64,000 bases of DNA, taken from Lysobacterales bacterium (lineage in GTDB: Bacteria; Pseudomonadota; Gammaproteobacteria; Xanthomonadales; Marinicellaceae). The DNA lies in the NCBI GenBank assembly GCA_027067055.1, contig JAMOMK010000032.1, forward strand, positions 62,001 through 126,000, read 5' to 3'. Positions 17,333 through 25,480 of this stretch are shown here, piece by piece. The first letter of the stretch is position 1, and each line of letters opens with the position of its first letter. The translations under genes were made by a program, and so were the position numbers. Below the pieces are notes generated by a model that worked only from the letters and a program-made list of their open reading frames with translations, was not told the DNA's origin and searched no databases.

Positions 17333-19471
17333 CTAAACCTTCTCTATCCTCACCGGAACTCCAGACAAGACTGCGTTGCCTGAGATTTCGTCGATTTGGT
17401 TTTCGTCCATGAGGATATTAATATTAACACCGGCATTGGCTTGGGCGGTGCTGATTTTCATATCGGCAAATGTGTGTCCCCAGCCGTGTGGGATGCTGAT
17501 GATGCCTTGTTTGATGTCATCGGTTATCTTCACTGGTATGGTGATAGTTGCAGTTGCGGAGGTGACGGTGATTTCATCTGCATTTTGGAGTTTATGAATT
17601 TCTGCATCTGCTGTGTTGATTAAGGCAAGGCATCGGGCTTTGCCTTTGATGAGGCGGTAGGAGTTGTGCATCCACGAGTTGTTGGTGCGTGGATCACGTC
17701 TGCCAATAAGCTGCATGGGATAAGCTGAATCTTGATGGTTTTGTTTAAATACTGATTTCACTCGCGCTATGTCGGCTTTTATTTCTTCGGGCAATAAATG
17801 AATTTGTTGGTCTTTGTTTAATAAACGTTCTGGCATACATGGTTGCAATGCACCTAAGTCGATGCCGTGTTTGGATTGGATGACTTTTTCGAGACCAAGG
17901 TTTTTGTAAGGTCCATGTTTTAGTCCATCATCAATTATGCCACGTTCGCCTTTTTTGTTGATGTGGCGTTTGGTTAGCCATGTTTTGATTTGGCTTTTGA
18001 TGCCTTTTGGTTGCATTCGCGCCCATAGTTCGACAAAGATTTCTCTGTCACTGCGTTGTTCTTTGCTGGGTGCAAATAAGGTTTCGCTGTATTTGACGGT
18101 GTTTTGTATTGCCAGTGTGTGAAATGCCACGTTGTAGTGGTCACGCTCTAGGCTTGAGGTGGGTGGCAAGATGATATTGGCATGGCGTGAGGATTCGTTG
18201 ATGTAAAAGTCGATAGAAACCATGTAATCAAGGCTGGCTAAGGCTTTATCCATTTTATTGCCATTGGGTGTGCTTAGCACTGGATTACCTGAGTTGATTA
18301 TCAGCATTTTTATTTGCCCTTCGCCTTGTGTCATTATTTCGTCGGCTAAGACACTTACTGGCAGTTCGCCTGCGAAACTGGGTAGTCCTTTAAGACGTGA
18401 ATGGTATTTGCCAAAGGTTTTGCGATTTTTCTGTTTGCGGGCAGGTTCGATAATGTCAAATGCGGGTTTGGTGAACATAACACCACCTGCTTTATCAAAA
18501 TTACCTGTGACCATGTTGAATATATTGCCCAGCCATTGAGTGAATGTGCCAAATTTTTGGGTGGATGCACCAAAACGGGTGTAACAACAGGCTGTTTTGG
18601 CTGTACAAAAATCAAGGGCAAGTTGCTGGGTGACTTCGGCTTTTATGCCTGTTATTTTTGCAACAGACTTTGGTGTGTAGTCTTTTACCAACTCTTTTAT
18701 GTCGGCTAATCCATGGGTAAAATCTTTGACATGCCCCAGTGTTTCGCGGTTATTTTTGAATACTTCATTGAGCATCGCCAATAACAAATACACATCGGCT
18801 GCTGGGTTAATGTAAATATGTTGGTCAGCCAGTTTGGAGGTTTCGGTAAATCGAGGATCAACATTAATGACCTGCCCTCCTCTTTTTTGTATGTCTTTTA
18901 GTCGTTGTGCCACTTTTGGTGCGGTCATCATTGAACCATTGGAAACCACTGGATTAGCTCCGATTATTAACACACAATCAGTTCTATCCAAATCAGGTAC
19001 CGGCACCAGTAATTGATGCCCATACAGCAATTGTGCCGCTAATTGATCAGCGAGTTGGTCAACTGAGGTGGCACTGTAACGGTTTTTGCTTTTCAGGGTG
19101 CGTGAAAACAGCGGCATAAATAGCATTGCGCCCATATTGTGTACACCTGGGTTGCCTGAATATGTCGCCACGGCATCTTTGCCGTGTTGTTTTTGGATGC
19201 GCTTGATATTGTCTGTTACTTCATCAAAAGCTTGCTTCCATGAGATGGTTTGCCACCCTTCTTTGGTCTTTTTTTGCGGTTGTTTAAGGCGTTCTTTATC
19301 GTAATAGACATCTTGCAATGCGACACCTTTTGGACAGATATGCCCTTTGCTTAATGGATCTTTTTTATCGCCTTTTATGGAGAGTATTTTGTTGCCTTGG
19401 TATTTTATTTCGAGTCCGCAAGTGGCTTCGCAAACATTGCATGCGCGGTAATGAGTTTTGGTTTCTGTCAT
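17333..19471 (-). CDS. Molybdopterin-dependent oxidoreductase with 4Fe-4S site
   Basis: DMSO-reductase/formate-dehydrogenase superfamily enzyme, 712 residues. The 4Fe-4S domain is at the N-terminus with cysteines at 11, 14, 18 and 46 ('ACNVCEATC', 'GHICPKG'). Molybdopterin domains follow ('VLIIGANPVVSNGSMMTAP', 'QVINVDPRFTETSKLADQHI'), and a C-terminal cofactor-binding domain has 'GRRDPRTNNSWMHNSYRLIKG'. There is no Tat signal, so it should be cytoplasmic. No electron-transfer or membrane subunits are adjacent. The actual substrate is unknown. It lies 26 bp after a hydrolase gene on the same strand; the window's moa genes would serve its cofactor. Confidence 0.88.
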   Translation of the reverse strand: MTETKTHYRACNVCEATCGLEIKYQGNKILSIKGDKKDPLSKGHICPKGVALQDVYYDKERLKQPQKKTKEGWQTISWKQAFDEVTDNIKRIQKQHGKDAVATYSGNPGVHNMGAMLFMPLFSRTLKSKNRYSATSVDQLADQLAAQLLYGHQLLVPVPDLDRTDCVLIIGANPVVSNGSMMTAPKVAQRLKDIQKRGGQVINVDPRFTETSKLADQHIYINPAADVYLLLAMLNEVFKNNRETLGHVKDFTHGLADIKELVKDYTPKSVAKITGIKAEVTQQLALDFCTAKTACCYTRFGASTQKFGTFTQWLGNIFNMVTGNFDKAGGVMFTKPAFDIIEPARKQKNRKTFGKYHSRLKGLPSFAGELPVSVLADEIMTQGEGQIKMLIINSGNPVLSTPNGNKMDKALASLDYMVSIDFYINESSRHANIILPPTSSLERDHYNVAFHTLAIQNTVKYSETLFAPSKEQRSDREIFVELWARMQPKGIKSQIKTWLTKRHINKKGERGIIDDGLKHGPYKNLGLEKVIQSKHGIDLGALQPCMPERLLNKDQQIHLLPEEIKADIARVKSVFKQNHQDSAYPMQLIGRRDPRTNNSWMHNSYRLIKGKARCLALINTADAEIHKLQNADEITVTSATATITIPVKITDDIKQGIISIPHGWGHTFADMKISTAQANAGVNINILMDENQIDEISGNAVLSGVPVRIEKV

Positions 19472-19497
19472 GTTATATTTCTATTGTTGTTTTTGCA

Positions 19498-20247
19498 TCA
19501 GATAAACTTTTGAACCCACGCATCAATGATACTTGTTGCGTATTTAATGTCAGAATTTCGTGACAATAAATGATTGGCATCATCAAGGCTTACAAAACTC
19601 TTGGGATGTTGTGCTTTGGTGTATATTTTTTCGGCTTCTTCAATATCCACACCGCCATCTTTTGGTGAGTGCATGACCAATAAAGCTTTATTCAATTTAC
19701 GAATGTGGACGGTGTTTTGGTTAGTCAAATCATCGATAAATTGTTTTTTAATAATGAAATCACGACCAGCTAGTTGGATTTTCGCTTGACCTTTTGACTG
19801 GATTTCATCCATAGATGATGAAAACAGATGAGTAATATGCTCGGTATGAGCCGGTGATGACAAGCACACAACCGCTTTGGATTCTGCTATGGCTGATGCA
19901 GCTTTTAAAATGGCAGTTCCACCTAATGAGTGCCCGATTAGTAACTGTGGAGCTTGAAAATTATCACGCATAAACCCAGCAGCCGCAATCAAGTCTGCGA
20001 CATTTGTACTAAAGTTTGTATCAGAAAAATCACCTTCACTTTCCCCTAGTCCTGTGTAATCAAAGCGAAAAACAGCATAGCCTAGTTTGACCATTTCTCG
20101 TGATATTCGAGAAGATGCGGTGAAGTTTTTACCGCAGGTAAAACAGTGAGCATAAAGCACATAAGCTTTTGGTTTGTCTTTTGGCAATGCTAAAACACCC
20201 GACAAATCATTTTTATGCCCTTTAAAACTATATTTTTTTTTCATCAT
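19498..20247 (-). CDS. Alpha/beta hydrolase
   Basis: 249-residue serine hydrolase of the YitV/serine-aminopeptidase-like group. 'LYAHCFTCGKNFTASSRIS' forms the oxyanion region, 'LLIGHSLGGTAILKAA' carries the nucleophile serine near 107, and Asp ('SPKDGGVD') and His ('DDANHLLSRN') complete a plausible triad. No signal peptide, so cytoplasmic. It is 26 bp upstream of the molybdopterin oxidoreductase and probably co-transcribed; such hydrolases are often fused to OsmC domains, but none is present here. Natural substrate unknown. Confidence 0.85.
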   Translation of the reverse strand: MMKKKYSFKGHKNDLSGVLALPKDKPKAYVLYAHCFTCGKNFTASSRISREMVKLGYAVFRFDYTGLGESEGDFSDTNFSTNVADLIAAAGFMRDNFQAPQLLIGHSLGGTAILKAASAIAESKAVVCLSSPAHTEHITHLFSSSMDEIQSKGQAKIQLAGRDFIIKKQFIDDLTNQNTVHIRKLNKALLVMHSPKDGGVDIEEAEKIYTKAQHPKSFVSLDDANHLLSRNSDIKYATSIIDAWVQKFI

Positions 20248-20328
20248 TTATCTCATCTTTATTAGAACAATTTTTAGTCTAATTTATTAAAATTTTTTTA
20301 ACTCAATCCATGGACTGTGCAAAAGTTT

Positions 20329-22263
20329 CTAGTATCCTGCATTAAGTAGTCTATCAATAAATATTTCCCAGTCAATAAATTTTCTAAACCCAATAATATT
20401 TATGCTTGGTATACCACGTCCTTGTATTAAGGTGTAGTTGTCTTGTTTATTATCAACACCACTCATTTGGCATATTGAGTTACGTAATTTACAACCAAAA
20501 CCAATTTTCTTATACCTAAAATAATCAAAAAACCGCAAAAAACTACGCGATAACGCACCTTGTATGCCACCAATGGAAGAAATATTATCAATGGCTCGTT
20601 GCGAAATGGTTTGTTTAACTCCTTTTGTTTTGACGGATTCTATATGGGCATCGAGTCTATCGGCTTTCCAGTTGGTAATTCGCAGACCTTTTACATAGCC
20701 ATTAATAAGCCCTGTTATTTCTCCAAAATCATAAGTGCTGGTTATTTGTTGCAAATTGAGATTGTTGAAAACAATGTTTCCTGCCATAACCGGTGCAATA
20801 CCAAACAAGCGTTCTATTGATAGGTTTTCCACTTGCATTTGTCCATCAAACACATCTATGTCTAACACACCATCAAAAGTGATACTGTGTCCAACCTTTT
20901 TCATTCCAGGTATCAACCCTGACAGGGTTCCATTCATGCTAGGCCATCCCATTTTTTCTGTGATTAAAGCTATTGAAATGGGTTTAATTTCGCCACTAAA
21001 GTCTATTGAAATCTCAGGTTCAAATATTTTATCTAACACCAGTTTATTGATTAATAAACTGCCATCAAATAGCGGTATTGCTGTCTTATCTTCTATCCAT
21101 AATTGCTGTCCTTGAGTGTATAATTCCAACTCCGAGGTTTGGATTGGCATTCCTGCTAACAGTAATTCATCCCATTGAAATTTTGATAAGAGCTTTTCTC
21201 CATCTTTTTGCCAATGCAGCTGTGTGTTCAAGTCACTAATGTTTATCTTTTTTGACTCGATTGCCATAAAGACTTCAGACAAATTCAATTCAAGTGCCGT
21301 AATGGATTGCTTATCCAATGTTATTGAACCTCGGGCTTGCCCTATTACCTCCAAATCTTCAATGCCAAGTATTTCTAAATAAGAAGCTAAAAATCCTTGA
21401 TGCAAAGTTTTAATTTCTTTTATTAAGAAGTTCATAGTGATATTTTCAAAATCATCATCAGGGCTTATCAAATCAATAAACACTTCATTTTTTGAAGATA
21501 TATTTGCTTTAATATTATGCACTTCAAAATTATTATCAATGTCGAATTGACTTCTAATAGTGACAGGATAGTCATCAAATAAGACATAGATATCTTGTGC
21601 CAGGGCTTCACCGCGACTTATTGAGCTTGAGTTGTTTACGCTAAAACCCTCACTCATCTGAGCAAGAGAAAGAGTTCCTGTAATATCAGCCTCAGCCATA
21701 ACATAGTCTCCCACAAGACCTTCGTAATTTACTGATGAAAGTTGATAGTTTGTTGTCACTAAAAGTCGATGACTAAAATCGACTGTAATTTGGGCATTTA
21801 CTATTGTTGACAACTCTCCATTTAAATCCATAATCACGGGCAAAGTATTGGACAGTTCTTTGAAATCTATATCCTTTAATGTAATTTCCAGACTGTCTTT
21901 TTGTACAGAATTTGAATGGATGAAAATGTTTTTATTGGTATTCACCAATATTAGATTCCATTGCTGTTGAGATAAATTCACCCATCCAGAAATCCCATAG
22001 CTATAATTTTTACCATCGACTGTTGCTGTTATAACACCCTGCTTACACTGATGGACTGGATATATCTCTGTTGATGATTTGCACTGGTAGTTGATATTTT
22101 TAATCGGGCTTTCAAAAAATGGTGTTTTGAGTGTTTCCACCATAATTTGTAACACTTTATTTTCTTGTGTAATTGACAAATCTTGTACCTGCCACTGTTG
22201 TGCACACAACGAAAAAGGCAATGCCAATAAAATAACAAGTAAAATGAATGAATTAAAACGCAT
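20329..22263 (-). CDS. AsmA/YdbH-like periplasmic protein
   Basis: 644 residues with an N-terminal signal peptide ('FILLVILLALPFSLCAQQ'). The body is rich in beta strands and in repeating short amphipathic segments, and the C-terminal half ('FDGSLLINKL', 'GVLDIDVFDGQMQVENL', 'INGYVKGLRITNWKADRLDAHIES') resembles the YdbH/dicarboxylate-transport domain of the AsmA-like superfamily. Known relatives (YdbH, TamB, YhdP) form bridges for phospholipid movement between membranes. I infer an envelope-lipid role, not demonstrated. It reads divergently from the REC-HPt gene. Confidence 0.65.
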   Translation of the reverse strand: MRFNSFILLVILLALPFSLCAQQWQVQDLSITQENKVLQIMVETLKTPFFESPIKNINYQCKSSTEIYPVHQCKQGVITATVDGKNYSYGISGWVNLSQQQWNLILVNTNKNIFIHSNSVQKDSLEITLKDIDFKELSNTLPVIMDLNGELSTIVNAQITVDFSHRLLVTTNYQLSSVNYEGLVGDYVMAEADITGTLSLAQMSEGFSVNNSSSISRGEALAQDIYVLFDDYPVTIRSQFDIDNNFEVHNIKANISSKNEVFIDLISPDDDFENITMNFLIKEIKTLHQGFLASYLEILGIEDLEVIGQARGSITLDKQSITALELNLSEVFMAIESKKINISDLNTQLHWQKDGEKLLSKFQWDELLLAGMPIQTSELELYTQGQQLWIEDKTAIPLFDGSLLINKLVLDKIFEPEISIDFSGEIKPISIALITEKMGWPSMNGTLSGLIPGMKKVGHSITFDGVLDIDVFDGQMQVENLSIERLFGIAPVMAGNIVFNNLNLQQITSTYDFGEITGLINGYVKGLRITNWKADRLDAHIESVKTKGVKQTISQRAIDNISSIGGIQGALSRSFLRFFDYFRYKKIGFGCKLRNSICQMSGVDNKQDNYTLIQGRGIPSINIIGFRKFIDWEIFIDRLLNAGY

Positions 22264-22334
22264 CTTTTGAATTTTAACTCAATTAGCGTTAAAATTTAGT
22301 AATTAATATTTTTAAATTGCAAAGGATGCACAAA

Positions 22335-23021
22335 ATGGCCAATAAACTCTTAATCTTAGTTGTTGATGATAATATTATTAATCGTCAGTATTTTTCCATG
22401 TCTTTAAAAAAGTCAGGTTTTGATGTCATCGCTGTTGAAAGTGGTCAACTAGCGATTGAACAGGCAATGACTAAAAAGTTCGATGTTATATTAATGGACA
22501 TTCGCATGCCTGAAATGGATGGGTATGAATGCACACGGCGCATCCGAAATATTCCATTACAAGATAAAACACCTATTTATGCGACCTCTGCTGAAGAACT
22601 ATTTAAAGAATATTCAGATTTATTTACTGGTTTTTTATTAAAACCGATAAGCCCGAAACAACTCAACGACACGGTGAGTCAACATATTCAAGATAAAGCT
22701 ATGGTTTTCAACCAAGAAAAGGCTTTGAAATTTGCTTACAATGACAACGAAATCGTTAAGACATTAGCTAATCTATTCATTAATGAGCTTCCAAAACAGC
22801 TTCAATCATTATCTGAATTTTCTGACAATAATGAAGTTCAAAAGTGTCTAGATTTAGTACATAAAATAAAGGGGTCATGCAAAGCCTGTGGCGCACAACA
22901 AATTGAAGGATTATTAGATGGCTTTTCCACTCTTTGTCATGCCAAAGAGTCAAATGCGTTACACCTTAAACTGGACGAATTGCAAGTGGCACTTAACACT
23001 TATAAAAACTCTATTTTATGA
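22335..23021 (+). CDS. Response regulator with C-terminal HPt domain
   Basis: 228 residues. The REC domain spans about 3-120 with 'VDDNIINRQYF' (acidic pair), the phospho-acceptor Asp in 'VILMDIRMPEMDGYECTRRI', Thr/Ser in 'IYATSAEE' and Lys in 'GFLLKPISPKQ'. A C-terminal HPt module has the phospho-histidine in 'VHKIKGSCKACGA'. There is no DNA-binding domain, so it would work as a phosphorelay intermediate, like the tail of a hybrid kinase. Of three in-frame starts I chose the ATG at 22335, eight bases after AAAGGA. It converges on the PP2C gene with an 11-bp overlap of their 3' ends. Confidence 0.88.
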   Translation: MANKLLILVVDDNIINRQYFSMSLKKSGFDVIAVESGQLAIEQAMTKKFDVILMDIRMPEMDGYECTRRIRNIPLQDKTPIYATSAEELFKEYSDLFTGFLLKPISPKQLNDTVSQHIQDKAMVFNQEKALKFAYNDNEIVKTLANLFINELPKQLQSLSEFSDNNEVQKCLDLVHKIKGSCKACGAQQIEGLLDGFSTLCHAKESNALHLKLDELQVALNTYKNSIL

Positions 23022-24018
23022 GTGAAGCAAGAATCACTGCAAGGAAGGCAATCAGGACAAACATGAACCAATATGTTTTAGGTATCTTTGAAGGTGCTTT
23101 TGGTATTTTCTTTAATCTTTTTGTTGCCGCTACATCTAACAAGCTTCTGTCATCATGACTCATGTCTTTAAAAGTAGTTTGATCAATGAGTTCGGTATCT
23201 GTTTCTTGTGGACCAGCGACAATCGAATTTAGTTTTGTAGGTGAAGCTCCAACCACAGCGCCTGTTTGAGAATCAAAGCTTCGATAAATTTTTGGTTTTA
23301 TAACATCTTCAGAAGTAAATTCTTCAATCGAAGGAGCCAGAGTCATTAAAGTAATATTATCAGAGCCTCCTTTATCAACTGCACGTTGAACAAGATTATT
23401 GGTTAATTCTTCCAATGATTGATGGTTTTGCAACTGCTTAATAAGGCCTTTTTCTTTAATAACCCCAAATAAGCCATCTGTGCAAATCAGTAGCTGCTGA
23501 TTCTTTTGAATGGTTCCTTTATTACTATGAATTTCTATGTCTTTTCGCACTATTCCTAATGCTTGAGAAATAACATTCCTATCAGGGTGTGTGTCCAAGT
23601 CTTCTAACGATATATGACCATTGTCAAATAATATTTCAACATAAGAGTCATCCCTAGTAAGCAAATGTAACTGTCCATCCCATAAATAGACACGAGAATC
23701 TCCAACCCAGGCAATTTCATAATTCTCATCTTCAAACAACACCGCAACAATAGTCGTTGCCATGCCTTTTTTCTTATCATCTATTTTAACTTCATCAATA
23801 AGCGCTTGATGAGCTAGGTGAATTGCTGATTGCAAGGATGCACCTGATTGAATGGCACGAAGAATTGATTTACAAGCCAATTGACTGGCAACTTCTCCCT
23901 TTTCTAATCCGCCAACACCATCAGCCACGACATAAAGACCAAGCTGGCTATCAACAAGATAGCTGTCTTCGTTTATTTTCCTTTTACCAATGTGGGTTTG
24001 TGTAAAAAAATTAATCAT
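23011..24018 (-). CDS. PP2C-family Ser/Thr phosphatase with C-terminal membrane anchor
   Basis: 335 residues. The PP2C fold occupies about 1-240: 'GKRKINEDSYLVDS', metal site 'VVADGVGGLEKGEVAS', 'IAWVGDSRVYLWDG', 'LLICTDGLFGV' and 'GGSDNITLMTL'. A proline-poor linker of some 80 residues leads to a single C-terminal helix ('YWFMFVLIAFLAVILASLI'), so the enzyme is tail-anchored facing the cytoplasm. This form resembles the Stp phosphatases of type VI secretion or kinase signalling, but no kinase or T6SS gene is here. A good CRP-type site lies about 65-80 bp upstream of its start. Confidence 0.9.
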   Translation of the reverse strand: MINFFTQTHIGKRKINEDSYLVDSQLGLYVVADGVGGLEKGEVASQLACKSILRAIQSGASLQSAIHLAHQALIDEVKIDDKKKGMATTIVAVLFEDENYEIAWVGDSRVYLWDGQLHLLTRDDSYVEILFDNGHISLEDLDTHPDRNVISQALGIVRKDIEIHSNKGTIQKNQQLLICTDGLFGVIKEKGLIKQLQNHQSLEELTNNLVQRAVDKGGSDNITLMTLAPSIEEFTSEDVIKPKIYRSFDSQTGAVVGASPTKLNSIVAGPQETDTELIDQTTFKDMSHDDRSLLDVAATKRLKKIPKAPSKIPKTYWFMFVLIAFLAVILASLIK

Positions 24019-24082
24019 AATTTATTAATTTTAGTTGAGTCACAACCTTTCACCTAGTAAATTAAGCATATTAACTTTTTTT

Positions 24083-24098
24083 TGTGAGATTCATCACA
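24083..24098. promoter_or_regulatory. CRP-type binding site upstream of the PP2C gene
   Basis: TGTGA-GATTCA-TCACA, a perfect match to the TGTGA-N6-TCACA CRP consensus; the symmetry extends to TTTGTGA and TCACAAA. It lies about 65 bp upstream of the phosphatase ATG and inside the short gap after the M20 gene. Binding by a CRP homologue is inferred. Confidence 0.6.
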
Positions 24099-24126
24099 AA
24101 TTCTTGATCTCGCAACTTGCGCAAGG

Positions 24127-25392
24127 CTATTTATAATCATTAACCAATTGAACAAAAGCCTTAACTCCATTGATTAAATTTGTTTCATCAACATAAAACA
24201 ACGGCGAATGATTGGTCGGAGCTGTTTTAGCATTAACCTCTGGTGGGGTCACTCCCATGAAAAAGAAAAAACCAGGGACTTCTTGAGCAAAATAAGAGAA
24301 ATCTTCAGCTCCAGTAATCATGCCCATATCAATCACTTTTCCATCTCCAAATACTTTTCTTAAACTTGGGAGCATTTGTTCCACAAGCTCAGGGTTATTG
24401 ACTGTTACAGGATAACCTGAATGGATAACCAAATCCGCAGTTGCTCCGGATGCTTTGGCTGTGTTTTCAACCACTTGATGTAAGTTTTGATGGATAATAT
24501 CACGGATTCCCATATCAAAATTTCTTATTGTACCTACCATTTCCACTTTATCTGGGATAATATTACTGCGAATACCACCTTTGATTGCACCAAAAGACAC
24601 CACTGCCGCTGCTTTAGTGACATCCACTTTACGTGAAACAATGGTTTGTACAGCATTAATTATTTGCGCAGATGCCACAATCGGATCAACTCCTCCCCAC
24701 GGACGCGAACCGTGAGTTTGCTTACCATTTACGGTTAAATCAAAAGTATCTACAGCTGCCATAGCAGGGCCTGCATGATAACCTAACACACCACTAGGAA
24801 TGCTTGAAGTCACATGAATGCCAAAAACCACCTCTGGTTTGTATTGTTTAAAAACACCTTCAGCCAACATCATTTCGGCTCCACCTTGCTCTCCTAGTGG
24901 AGCGCCCTCTTCTGCTGGTTGAAACAAAAATAAAATTGAACCTTTAAGTGTGTCTTTATTTTTTGCGAACACTTCGGCAGCTCCCATTAACATCGCCACA
25001 TGTGTATCGTGACCACAAGCATGCATTACGCCCACTGTTTCGCCCCTGTATTCGGTCGTTACTTTTGATGCAAAAGGAACATCCACCTTTTCGGTTACAG
25101 GCAGTGCATCCATGTCAGCACGCAATGCAATGATTGGGCCTGGTAAATCTCCTTTTAAAAAACCCACAACTCCAGTATGAGCCACACCTGTTTTTACTTC
25201 CATTCCTAGTGACTTGAGATGGTCAGAAATCACTTTACTGGTTCTAAATTCTCGATTGGATAATTCGGGATGAGCATGAAGGTCTCTACGCCAGTCAATA
25301 ACTTTAGATTCAACATCCGCTATGTCTTGATTAAGTTCTGCTATTGATGCAAATGAAAACAGTAAAAGTGCTGTTACTAAAATAGATTTCAT
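24127..25392 (-). CDS. M20-family amidohydrolase (secreted)
   Basis: 421 residues with a signal peptide ('ILVTALLLFSFASIAE'). The M20D amidohydrolase/aminoacylase pattern is clear: 'DLHAHPELSNREFRTS', 'ALRADMDALPVTE', 'GVMHACGHDTHVAMLMGAA' (metal-binding Asp and His), 'FLFQPAEEGAPLGEQGG' (catalytic Glu pair) and 'GAEDFSYFAQEVPGF'. Relatives hydrolyse N-acyl amino acids or hippurate. A periplasmic place suggests processing of external acyl-amino acids or peptides. It is about 110 bp before the PP2C gene, probably separately transcribed given the intervening CRP-type site. Confidence 0.92.
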   Translation of the reverse strand: MKSILVTALLLFSFASIAELNQDIADVESKVIDWRRDLHAHPELSNREFRTSKVISDHLKSLGMEVKTGVAHTGVVGFLKGDLPGPIIALRADMDALPVTEKVDVPFASKVTTEYRGETVGVMHACGHDTHVAMLMGAAEVFAKNKDTLKGSILFLFQPAEEGAPLGEQGGAEMMLAEGVFKQYKPEVVFGIHVTSSIPSGVLGYHAGPAMAAVDTFDLTVNGKQTHGSRPWGGVDPIVASAQIINAVQTIVSRKVDVTKAAAVVSFGAIKGGIRSNIIPDKVEMVGTIRNFDMGIRDIIHQNLHQVVENTAKASGATADLVIHSGYPVTVNNPELVEQMLPSLRKVFGDGKVIDMGMITGAEDFSYFAQEVPGFFFFMGVTPPEVNAKTAPTNHSPLFYVDETNLINGVKAFVQLVNDYK

Positions 25393-25480
25393 CTTTGTTT
25401 CGCCTATTAAAAATAATTATTGTCCCATACACCCCCCCCATAAACAATTAATAAATGCTAGCAGAGATAATAGTTATCAT

